The position numbers and the translations under genes were made by a program. Below the pieces are notes generated by a model. That model saw nothing but the letters and a program-made list of their open reading frames with translations, did not search any database and was not told the origin of the DNA. DNA of 64,000 nucleotides, taken from contig NC_030384.2 in NCBI RefSeq assembly GCF_001625215.2, positions 30,678,527-30,742,526 of the forward strand, read 5' to 3'. Shown here piece by piece: positions 54,394 through 64,000 of this stretch. The first letter of the stretch is position 1. Every line of letters starts with the position of its first letter. The DNA is from Daucus carota subsp. sativus (Eukaryota; Streptophyta; Magnoliopsida; Apiales; Apiaceae).

Positions 54394-57375
54394 TTAATTT
54401 GCCACAAAATGGTACCTTGAATCAACATGGCTCTCAACATCCCAAAGAAAAGCACCAAAAGTCACTGCCTCCAAAACAAGTCTTTTCAGACCACCTAAGC
54501 TGATTTTAATGTTTTCATCTTTAGAGGAATCAACTCTTCCTTCAGGAGAGATAACAATCTCCGGTTTACCAAATAAAGCTTCTGTATGCTTCTCAACAAT
54601 GTCGATGGCCTCTTTTGACCTTATGGTTGCATATCTTTGAAGTGTCTCGGCATCAAATGACATCACATATGTTTTTAAGCGGGAAGATCTTATTCCTTCA
54701 CCTATACCCCCAAGACCCAAGCCACCTGACCATGCTGACACCTCAGGATGTGGTTGTAAATTTCTAGAAGAATCACCAATGTTCTTGACATTGGGTCTGG
54801 TCTCATCCCCAATGACCTGTTCAATGTTTCTCTCTTCCGCACTCCCCCCTGGAAGGATTTTCATCGTCTTCTCAAGCTGAAACCTTTGGTCAATTCTCTT
54901 GAGAAAATATCCATACATCACCGAAGCTGCATAAACCTGGCCTACCTTTAGTTTGCTTACCTGAGCAACCGAGGAAGGATCACTCGACCGATTCCCTAAA
55001 ATAAAGGTCAAGTGGTTCTGGATCATCTCATTCGCTTCATGAGAGTGAATTTTCTCAAGTTTTTCATCTTGACAGGGCCATGTATCAACACGACCAGACG
55101 GGTCTGATGATTGCGCAGATATGGCAGGAACTAAAGAAACATCAGCATCCATAAACTTCTGCACTATCAGAGCATACAAGATCTCTTCCAGAGCTTTTTT
55201 TCTCTCGTTATGCTTTAGCTCAGCAATTCTCCTGAATGTCAACCAATTTGAAATTATAGCTTATCGCCTTATCCGCAAAAAAAATATAATGAAAGATAAA
55301 ATATTTAATACACTAAAATCTCTATAAATTAATAACATCTGGACTGCTAAATTTTAGCAAATAATCGAGAATTCGAGATTAATAATTAATCGAGGTTAAT
55401 TAATTTATCACGACTTATTAATTAATCGAGCTTTTACAGTATATGGCTATATGCATAGTCAAGAAATCAGTCACCTGTATAATACTAGATCAGTGCCCGT
55501 CGTGCATGTAGCTTCCTTCTGTTTTTCAGCGTCACGGTCAATCTGAAGCTGTTCAAGCTGCTGCTCAACCGCAGCAGGAACCAAATGCGGGTGGCTAGTC
55601 AAGATCTGAGATAGAAACTGTCCAGTTGGAGATTCAAGTTGTAGTGGAGCAATTGAAGTGGTTGGCCTCAGTGAATCAGAGGATGATGATGCTTTAATAG
55701 CAGAATATCTCCTCTTGCTCTCTACACACAATCCCAAGCGGAGTGACCTTGATTTGGATTGTGGTGAATCCTGCTACAGATCACAGATGTTAGTACATTA
55801 CAGAAAAGGTTACCCATTCCCAATGGACACTAGTAGTAATATAAATAAGACAACATGATCAGATGTTCAAATGCAGAACAAGTTATTTCATGTATTTTAC
55901 AATGAAATTCACCTAAAACTTGTTAAACCGTACAACAGAGCAACAGCACATTTTAATATCTAGCCCTCAAGAAGTTTTATGTTAACTTGTCAAACACAGA
56001 CAAACCAACATCTATAATCATCGATCCACAAGTCTGCAACATAAACCTATATAGCCATATTGCTTACAAATGAAGTAACAGAAGTCCATCAAATGAAACC
56101 AATAACTGGTGGATAGATTGGCAAAACTTAGTTACTCAGTGCTACGATTTACAACCACAAGCCATATTTATACGGGCTTATTATTCTATTTGAGGATTCT
56201 TTTTATCCCAAGAAAAATAGAAAAAGAGACAAAAACGATAAGTTCAACTTCTACATGTCAAGTTTCAAAATAATCTAATCGTCAATTCTGGAGTACTTAA
56301 TTTAGGTGTTCTACCTGTCTAATTTCAAGTCCGCTAATATTCAATTCTAGAATACATATTCTTAGAGCAAGTCCAACAATGTACTAAACTAAAATATAAG
56401 GCATTAGGAACATATGAGTGCTCTAACAATGTCTTGGTGGTACCTTAAAACGCTATGACATCCAACATGTGCCTTATTTATTACGCACCACTTTACATGA
56501 TCTAAATCATTTTTATCAATAAAAAATTCACATCCCTCCATTTCAACTCATCTCTCTCCTCACATGTTTTCTTTTGCCTCCAATAACAATTCAATATATT
56601 ATTAACTTAATAATAAGACACAATTATAAGGCATGTTGCTAGAGTTCATACACTAAAATAATCTCCTAAGAGTAAGTCCAACATTTGGAAGAAATGAGTG
56701 CTCCAACAATGTCACAGTGGTGCCTTAAAACACTAGGAAATCCAAAAAGTCCCTTTACTAAGGGCTAAGGCACCACTATGCATGTCCTAAACCATTTTTA
56801 TCAATGAAAAATTAACTTCCCTCCATTTCAACCCATCTTTCCTCTCATCTTTAATTAAGTTCTCTCTCTATAAACAATAATTTGACTTGTAAGTTGTAAG
56901 TGACTATTCTGATTGAATTTCATTGATTAACAATACATAACTTAAACCTAGTAATGAGTTGGGCTCAATGGGAAACTATATCAACTCGGAACAGAAATCC
57001 TGTAAACATACTACATCCCCGGGGAACTAGTTGCCGATTAAGTTCCTGTGCATCAAATTACAAACATTAAAGATAGAACCCAGAGGCGGATTAAGAATCA
57101 GGTACTTTCTATTCAACAAACAAACCAAATAAGTTAATTTAGACTCGCTATCCATATTGCAAAATAACAAACCAAATAACTTGCTATCCCTAAATTTGGA
57201 TAATATAACAGAACATAAAATGAAATCACAGCACAGCACAACAAGCATTACAAAAATTTGGAATAATTTGTTTAACCTTGAAGCGAGAATTGATGGTGAA
57301 TGGAACAAAATGGGGTCTGGAAAATGAGGCGGAAGCAGCAGCGAATGAAGAAGCAAGAAGAGAGGATGTTTGCAT
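54394..57375 (-). CDS. DUF760 protein, UV-B-induced At3g17800-like, chloroplast
   Basis: Homologue of the Arabidopsis UV-B-induced protein At3g17800; the biochemical role is not known. Three exons fit: 57375-57277, 55770-55475 and 55231-54394, giving 410 residues (about 421 in Arabidopsis). The first 33 residues (MQTSSLLASSFAAASASF and on) are Ser/Ala-rich without acids, a typical plastid transit peptide. The second exon holds SPTGQFLSQILTSHPHLVPA and AAVEQQLEQLQ. The third holds the DUF760 core: ERKKALEEILYALIVQKFMD, LKVGQVYAASVMYGYFLKRI, VMSFDAETLQRYATIRSKEA and EKHTEALFGKPE. The end VESHVDSRYHFVAN is where the family ends, so the stop is genuine. The first intron is 1.5 kb and contains MITE remnants. 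No defect is seen. Confidence 0.92.
56367..56900. mobile_element. Two partial Harbinger-like MITE copies in the DUF760 intron
   Basis: GAGCAAGTCCAACAATGTAC at 56367 and GAGTAAGTCCAACATTTGGA near 56670 begin two related stretches. They share 'gagtgctc(t/c)aacaatgtc', 'ggt(a/g)ccttaaaac' and 'catccctccatttcaactca'-like words. The ends are not clean. Confidence 0.45.
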
Positions 57376-57547
57376 TGTGTGAATAAGCACTGAAACAGAC
57401 GACAATATAAACAAATTACAAAGTCTGGGAGTAAATAAACAAAGTGAAGAAACATATAAGCAAACAATCCTATTAACCAAATTGCGAGAATTCAATCCGA
57501 ACTAGCCACGATCAGCAATGATCACCGATGGGTATGTGTGTGTAGTA

Positions 57548-57556
57548 TTATATATA
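57548..57556 (-). promoter_or_regulatory. TATA box of the DUF760 gene
   Basis: On the minus strand TATATATAA lies in CCTATATATAATACTAC, about 175 bp upstream of the start codon at 57375. Confidence 0.5.
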
Positions 57557-57559
57557 GGT

Positions 57560-60380
57560 AGTGAGGAGAGAGACGAGAGAGAGATGAAAATATGAAATCA
57601 TGGAAAGATAAGAGAGGGGAATCCGGGTCGGGTAGGTGATGAATTGGTAGTAATTGGTCCTGTCCCAGGCTCCCAGCCCATCACTTGCAAATTTTTGGGC
57701 GACAATAATCGTAAACTAAAATTGGCTAACCCAACTATATATTTCTTTTGAAAAAAACTAAGAACAGAAATTTTGATGTTATTAATTTCTTGGAGGGGTG
57801 ATTTGCTCTGGTCATAAAGATGATATGAGCATTTTTGCTAATCTTGATTTTCAAGTAATATAATGATTTCAGATTTTTGATTCCACACTTTTATTTAAAA
57901 TCTTAACAGTATTTTAGTTAGAATTAAAATTAGATCAAAACTTTTTATTTTATTAATATTGATTGTCAAATAATGTAATGATTTCGGACGTTTGACTCTA
58001 CACAATTTTGACGGCCTATTAGTTGGAACTGAAATTAAATCGAGTTTTTTACTAATATTGATTATCATATATATTATTTAACAACAGTTAAGTTTTATAA
58101 AATACACAAAAATATTGAAATATTGAAAGTGTTTAATAATGACCAAGAGATTTGAAAAGATAATTAACAACTAGTAAATAAATAATCATTTAAGATAATA
58201 TGTTTTATTATTTATGATAAATATAATAAATAACTCCTATGTTGATCGTATGAAATAAATTTCAACATTTCGATTAAATAAGTCAGGATTTTTATTTTGA
58301 AAAAGAGTATTACATCGCTTACTTCCGTGAAGAAGAATAGTTATTACTTCCGTGAAGAAGAATAGTTATTGGTACGAAAGCGAGCACAACCACTCGATTT
58401 AGAAACCGTGTCTTTGTATCAACGACAGTCGGGCAAATTCACTTTTATCTCTATCTTGATGTGATAAATTCATCATTTATTTAAATTGTTACATCTGATT
58501 TTCATGAATATCGACCTCTTGAAGAAATCCTCGACATTTGAAGTAATTCGTTTTTCCTTGAATATTAAATAGATTCTACTGTTCGATGGTATTAGTTATT
58601 TCCTAAAAAATCAGACAAAAGAATTTTGATTCCGACCTCGGATCATCTTTTAATTCGGGGTGACCTTTGACTCATAAAAAACCGAACCTTGTTCTAACTT
58701 CTTGATAATTTATTAAACTTCATTGAAAGTTCTTATTTACTTGTAGAATTTCAAACTTAAATAATTTTTAAATAATCAAACTTTGTAGAGAATTAGAATT
58801 GAATTAAATATTATTATTCGAGAACCCTTATTCATTTTTTTTATTGAGCTTTCTTTATTCGAAACAACATATGTATTTTTATTCCTTTTTAAAAAAAACT
58901 CCAAATTGTCTTACGATCTGCTACCATTTTGATTCTAGTTCAATGTCGAATATCTTTCCTTGAGTTAAGAGAGATATCAAATAAACATTACTCGTATCTT
59001 TCAGTACCGTGGTGTGTAAGTAATTCTTTTCTTATTCGAATGATGCAATTATTCGCATCTGATGGTGGAGAGAATTGGTCAGGGGAAACTCCGGTAAACT
59101 GATCAACATGATAAGAGAGTATTGTGGTAAAGATGAGAATATTGTGTCTGTAAGATTAGACAATTTAAGGGTTGAAAGTGATAAACCTTACGCTAGCAAG
59201 AGAGAGCGGAACGTAGTGCCTTTTGCGGTTGCGATCAAATTACGGAGGTGTCATAGGAGAACGGTATTCACGAAGTGGTTGTGATCGAGCCATGTAGTAG
59301 TACCACTAGGATGGAAGACCAGTAATCTTTTTATTTTCTTGAGGAATATCGATAAGTGCGGTTTTTCCTTGTTAAATTGCATTTTGAACATGTTTTATGA
59401 ACTTTATTATGTTGAATCCATTGATCTATGTGGACTTAATGAGAAATCAATTGCTCAATCCTTTATATATTTATAATCTTTGAAGTGTAAAAAGTGAACA
59501 TGTCACGTATTTTAAGGACGTCCCGGAAGCGAGTGATAGCAATGGCAAGGCGAAAGCGCACCAGGCAGGCTACGAAGGTTAGATGAAATGTTTTCATTGT
59601 AAGAGATAATGTTGTGATCTTTGTAATCTATGTTTATGTGTATTTTATTGTAAAAAGAATTTAGATGATAGTAATGAGAAGATCGATCCTTGACATCTGG
59701 GGCAAGAGTCATTGTATAATTACAGGTTTGCTAGAGATGACGTGGTGACATGAATCCACAAGATATGGGTTTGGGGGTGTCACACAACTGAGAGGATCGG
59801 TACAAAGAATAAGATGTTGCCAAATAGTGAGGAGATGATCATTGCTGAGTAGAGCGTAAACAACTTTATAAGTAATAACGGAAATCAATGCGACAATGAC
59901 AACATTATAGATGATGACGGTGAAGTGGAAAAGGTAATAAACTTGAATCATAAGTATGATGAATTAGTGTTCGATAAACTGATATTGCAGCCTGAGTAAA
60001 AAGATTGACATGGTTACTACAAAACGTGGTATGTATTAATGAAATTGAGGGTGGTTTGATGAGTGGTACACAATACATGGCAATTAACAATTTTGCATAT
60101 CACGTGTATGCCTATTTTCATTTTTGTATTTGATCATGATTAATCTACCTGAGTGCAGGCCAAGTACTGTGCAATTTAAAATGTCAAGGAGAAAGGAAAT
60201 GATTTTAATTTTGGATGAATATTATGTAATGATAGCACAAATATAATCATTCTAATTTGATACTAGTACCCAATCATGTCAGCGAGTGCATTTTATTAAA
60301 AACTGGTGTACTTGTGTGTAAGAGAAGATTAATTTAACAAATAATTGTGAATAATGGTAGTAAATATAGTGTATATGTAC
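57560..60380. other. Long gap without a convincing gene
   Basis: AT-rich sequence. A 25-bp unit (ACTTCCGTGAAGAAGAATAG, then TTATT) is tandemly duplicated at 58321-58370. A stretch at 59050-60100 is less AT-rich and has a 69-codon frame without an ATG (59075-59284) matching no family I know; it could be a decayed gene or transposon. Nothing else was recognised. Confidence 0.4.
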
Positions 60381-60388
60381 ATTGCAGT

Positions 60389-61302
60389 TAGAGGTGGCCA
60401 TTCGGGCAGGCCGAGGCGGTTCGGGCCGGTTCAGGCGGTTTTGGACGGGCCAGCGGTTCAACCGCGGTTTGCTTGCTGAAATGAAGTGGTTTGCTGGAAA
60501 TTGGAATGAAGTGACCGACTATGATTGCTTTGTTTTGTTTTAATTTTTTTTTCTTTTCAATAACAAGTGTTAGTTTTTGAACCGATTTTAGTTTAATGTT
60601 AATGCTTATTTTAGTTTAATGTTATTAATTAATTTAATTATTAATAAATTGTAAACAAATAAATAATATTTTGATAAAAAATAATTTTTGGTAAAAAGAG
60701 GATGGTACCTCTTATAAATTTTATTTATTAAACATAATTCAGAACAAATTTAGTTAGTAAACAAAATCAACCCTAAACCAAATTAATTTTTAAATCAAAA
60801 TTAAAACGAAAAAAAAATTATTTTTATAAGTTTTATAACAAAATCAAAATTAAACTAAATTAATTTTTAAAACAAAATCAAAACAAAGTGAAATTAATTT
60901 TTAAAACAAATTGAAAACGGAATAAAATTAATTCTTAAAACAAAATCAAAATGAAATTAATAAAACCAGTCTCAACATTACAAACTGAAATGAAATCGAA
61001 TAACTAAACTATAAACAAAAAACTAAAACATAAATAAAATCAAAACAGAGTGCGTAGTTGCGTACAGATTCACGGTTTGGCGGGCCGGTCCCGGTTCGGG
61101 CCGTGCCGTGCCGAACCTTTATGGTTTGACGGGCCGTGCCGGTCCGGTTCATGGTCCCCAACCCCTGGACCCGTATTCGGCACGTCGTCTTAAGAGGTCC
61201 AGGAGGGTTTTGAACCGACCCGTGTTTAGACGGCTTCGGGCGGTTGAAAAGGCGGTTCGGGACGTGCCGGTTCGGTCGGTTTGACCCGAATGACCACCTC
61301 TA
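60389..61302. mobile_element. Non-autonomous hAT element with a perfect 8-bp target duplication
   Basis: The tips TAGAGGTGGCCATTCGGG and CCCGAATGACCACCTCTA (one mismatch) are flanked by ATTGCAGT at 60381-60388 and 61303-61310. An 8-bp duplication is diagnostic of hAT. Both subterminal regions (about 90 and 230 bp) are rich in CGGTTCGGGC-type words, while the centre is AT-rich with TTAATTTTTAAAACAAAAT-like repeats. No transposase frame exists. Confidence 0.88.
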
Positions 61303-61310
61303 ATTGCAGT

Positions 61311-62246
61311 CAATGTATGTCAATCTTGGAGTATTCTTTTCATTTAAAGTCTATTTGATGTTGATATGGAGGGAGAAGATTTATTGTTTTAAATTTATCA
61401 ATTTAATATATAATCATGTGCTTCAATGTTATTGTTCAATTTGGAATGCACATATTTAATTAGAACGAATACTGAGTCAAATATTACCATTCTGGTACTC
61501 AGAGTTATTTACTTAGAGTAATTCGACTAGATTAAGAATACTCAAATATACATATGTTTAATAAAGATACTCGAATCGAATTCGTAAATCAGTTATATTA
61601 ATTATAAATACATCATATGAAATATATTTATATTAATATAATACTCTATAAATATTTTAATTTTAGTTATAGTAAATAATTACTCGAGTATTCATAATAT
61701 ATCAATTATCTTCTACGAATTTGAATACAAATACACATATATGAGTAATTTGGTATATATCCATTCGAGTCGAGTCGAATCAAATACGAATATTGATATT
61801 CGAACTCGAGTCGAATCTGAACAAACTTATATTGTTTAAGTTCAAATTCGGACCGAATCCGAATGAGTAATTATAATTTGAGCGGAATCTGATCATATTG
61901 TTATTCGTACTTATTCGACTCGCTTTCATCCCTAGTTATGCAGGACATTGTACTTAACACGCTGTTGATCATATTTAAAATCAACATTATTAATTCGATC
62001 AAAATCATAAACCTAAAGATTAACACGATTCTGATCAACAATAAAATGAGGAAACACGGTATTACTTAGTACTTGAGCCTTCGTCATATATTGTCATAGT
62101 TGCAAACACAAGAAGAAAAAATATATGAATATTTTCGATACAAATATCCATAGAAGAAAATTTCAATGAAGACAAGATGATACTAAACTGAGAGAAAGAG
62201 GTGTACATGGCACATTAACTACTTTCCTAACTATGTTTACCAGTAA
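61311..62246. other. Gap with TCGA-rich low-complexity sequence
   Basis: From about 61490 to 61935 words such as TCGAATCGAATTCG, CGAGTCGAGTCGAATC and CGAACTCGAGTCGAATC recur without a fixed period, ending CTTATTCGACTCGCTTTCAT. It resembles the subterminal part of a transposon, but no partner end was found. Confidence 0.4.
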
Positions 62247-62255
62247 ATAATTAAA

Positions 62256-63225
62256 GACTTAATTACCCAAAAAACTATTAAACTTATGTGATTTTTTCAT
62301 TTTAACCATAAAACTGTTTTTGTTGCAAAATAATGCAACTAAGTAATACAAAATCAATTTGACATAACCTAATTTTAATGAATCTCTAACCATGGTTAAT
62401 TCAAAACTGACATGAATGTCACATGCAGCACAAGACATAATTTTTTTATTTAATTTTAAAATTTTACATAATTTATTATACATACATAAAAAGTCAGCTA
62501 TATTTACATTTTATTTTTGTGTACAAAAATTCAAATGATAAATTATTATTTAGAAAAGATAATAAAATAATTTATGAAACTAAATTTTTAGAAGTATTAA
62601 AATGCCTCTCAAACTCACGTTATCAGATCACCAAAATATTGCAAACTACCACAATATTTTAATAATGTTAAAAAGAATAATATAGTGTTAATAATCAAAT
62701 TTGAATTTAACATCAGCGACAAAAAAAAATCCAAACCTAACATCAGTGACAAAAAAATCATAGTTTAGTACTAAGTTTCTAAATACACAATAAATTTGGT
62801 GGCGAAAAAATCTATTTTTTTTAGATAAAATTATCAATTCGATATAAATTAATATAAATCGCAGGAAAAATAATTGATATACGGTACTTGACAGACGGTG
62901 GTTTCAAAAAATCACACTAACATCGTCCCCTTCGAACATAAGTTTTAGTACGCTATGTGTTTGTGTAGATTGTGAATTAAGATTTTGACTCTTAATGAGA
63001 TAATAAAAGTATTAATAAAATTCATGTACCAAATAATTTAATTAATAACTTGATAATATATGTGGCACTATCTTAATTTTAACTCAACTATGGTTATGAA
63101 CTAGTGAGATTGGGTTTTTTAAATAAAGTTTTTTAAAGTTACTTGCATTATCCTGCAACAAATATACTATTATGGTTAAATTGAAAAAAACACGATAGTT
63201 ATATAGTTTTTTTGGTAATTAAGTC
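62256..63225. mobile_element. Mutator-like TIR element with a perfect 9-bp target duplication
   Basis: The ends are inverted repeats of about 80 bp. The left begins GACTTAATTACCCAAAAAAC and includes TTTTAACCATAAAACTG and TTGCAAAATAATGCAACTAAG. The right ends TTTTTTTGGTAATTAAGTC. ATAATTAAA is duplicated at 62247-62255 and 63226-63234. Nine-base duplications with long TIRs point to Mutator. The 970-bp element has no usable transposase frame. Confidence 0.85.
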
Positions 63226-63234
63226 ATAATTAAA

Positions 63235-64000
63235 CTAAAAATATGGTTATGCACAAAACTAGGTACCGTTGGATTTGCATGAAATGAATGGCTATGATTA
63301 AATCTCCAATTATATGTTTACTATAGAATTTTATTTTATATATGTATAAGGTCTCACTCCAATACAAACAACTAAATATAAATCAATATAATTAAATAGA
63401 ATGAGAAGGATTTTGAGGTCAGGGTTGGACCCCGACGTGGGCCTAGACAGGACCTAAATGGGACCTAGTAGTTTTGGGAAAAGCTAATGACACCATGTGG
63501 ACCCGTGATGGATTATGTAGTGAAAAGGGTTGTTCCTAGATGGACGATAACATATAGGGGATGAGTGATGTCGTTTAGGAGTGATTTCTTTTAATTTATA
63601 TTTTAGTATTTTGCAATCGAGCAATTATATATAGTAGCCTTCAACCTGTGTGGATAACGACGACTATATAGTTCAAAATTTTTTATTTATAATTTAATTT
63701 ATAATAATATTGATTTATTATTTTATTAGTCCTATTCGATGTAATGATTCATTTAATGGACAAATCTATAATAATAAATTGAAATTTGATTAAATCATAT
63801 ATTGTTTGATCATATTTTTCCTTACAAAATTAGATTTTATAATATTTTTATATTATATACTGTAATATAAATAATAAATATTTATATTACCTTTTTGTAA
63901 ATATTTTTCTACTATTACTATCTGACCAAACCAAACCAAATGTCACTGCTACAAATTATATCCATATATAGCCTTATCCCGCATATGTTTTCACATGCAA
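63235..64000. other. Gap at the right edge, no gene seen
   Basis: A more GC-rich patch at 63410-63560 (GGTTGGACCCCGACGTGGGC) stands out, but no frame or family could be assigned. Confidence 0.35.

Noticed and set aside
57027-57495. Two overlapping minus-strand frames of 146 and 89 codons
   Set aside because: Only the part starting at 57375 belongs to a gene (first DUF760 exon); the rest is intron or leader sequence with random hydrophobic codons.
57560-64000. An LTR-type element or a plastid or mitochondrial insertion in the gene-free right end
   Set aside because: No paired long direct repeats, primer-binding site, polymerase-like frame or organelle gene was recognised; the only elements with clear ends are the hAT and Mutator-like ones.

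Overview
The window is nuclear DNA of a flowering plant, most likely a eudicot. It is AT-rich, its genes have GT-AG introns, and it carries plant-specific families: an extra-large G protein, DC1 zinc-finger protein, ATL RING-H2 ligase, ankyrin-PGG protein, chloroplast TAB2, an ABCG11-type half transporter and a DUF760/UV-B-induced protein. Stowaway-like (TA-flanked CTCCCTCCGTCCC ends), PIF/Harbinger-like (TTA or TAA flanked), hAT-like and Mutator-like miniature elements fill most gaps. The species cannot be fixed from the sequence alone. I saw no LTR retrovirus-like element.

Layout. 1-770: transposon ends. 771-3795: an AT-rich array of about 570-bp composite repeats, each carrying the same short GC-rich palindromic core. 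4.8-7.5 kb (-): an unrecognised small spliced gene. 7.95-8.95 kb: a nest of MITEs. 9.48-12.25 kb (+): a two-exon cytosolic-type HSP70 without the C-terminal EEVD. 13.4 kb (+) and 22.9-23.4 kb (-): two nearly identical ATL RING-H2 genes in inverted orientation. Between them, at 17.1-21.6 kb (+), lies an ACD6-like ankyrin/PGG gene that looks broken. 24.5-29.1 kb: a transposon-rich gap with a three-deep nest (SINE, Harbinger MITE, long-TIR element) and a LINE tail. 30.0-32.3 kb (+): an HMA-like protein with a 5'-UTR intron. 33.6-37.8 kb (+): TAB2. 38.2-41.4 kb (-): ABCG11. 43.9-44.8 kb (-): a DC1 protein. 45.8-52.6 kb (-): XLG. 54.4-57.4 kb (-): a DUF760 protein. 57.6-64 kb: no convincing gene; an 8-bp-TSD hAT element and a 9-bp-TSD Mutator-like element.

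The genes form no operon-like unit. TAB2 (photosystem I translation) and the DUF760 protein are plastid-directed; ABCG11 exports cuticle lipids; XLG, the ATL proteins, the ACD6-like gene and the DC1 gene belong to families often tied to immunity and stress. The most unusual parts are the palindrome-cored array at the left end, the nested transposons whose insertion order can be read from empty sister copies, a foldback element with a minisatellite inside it, and the tail-less HSP70. Exon borders were set by hand from splice consensus, reading frame and family recall; no alignment or search was run.
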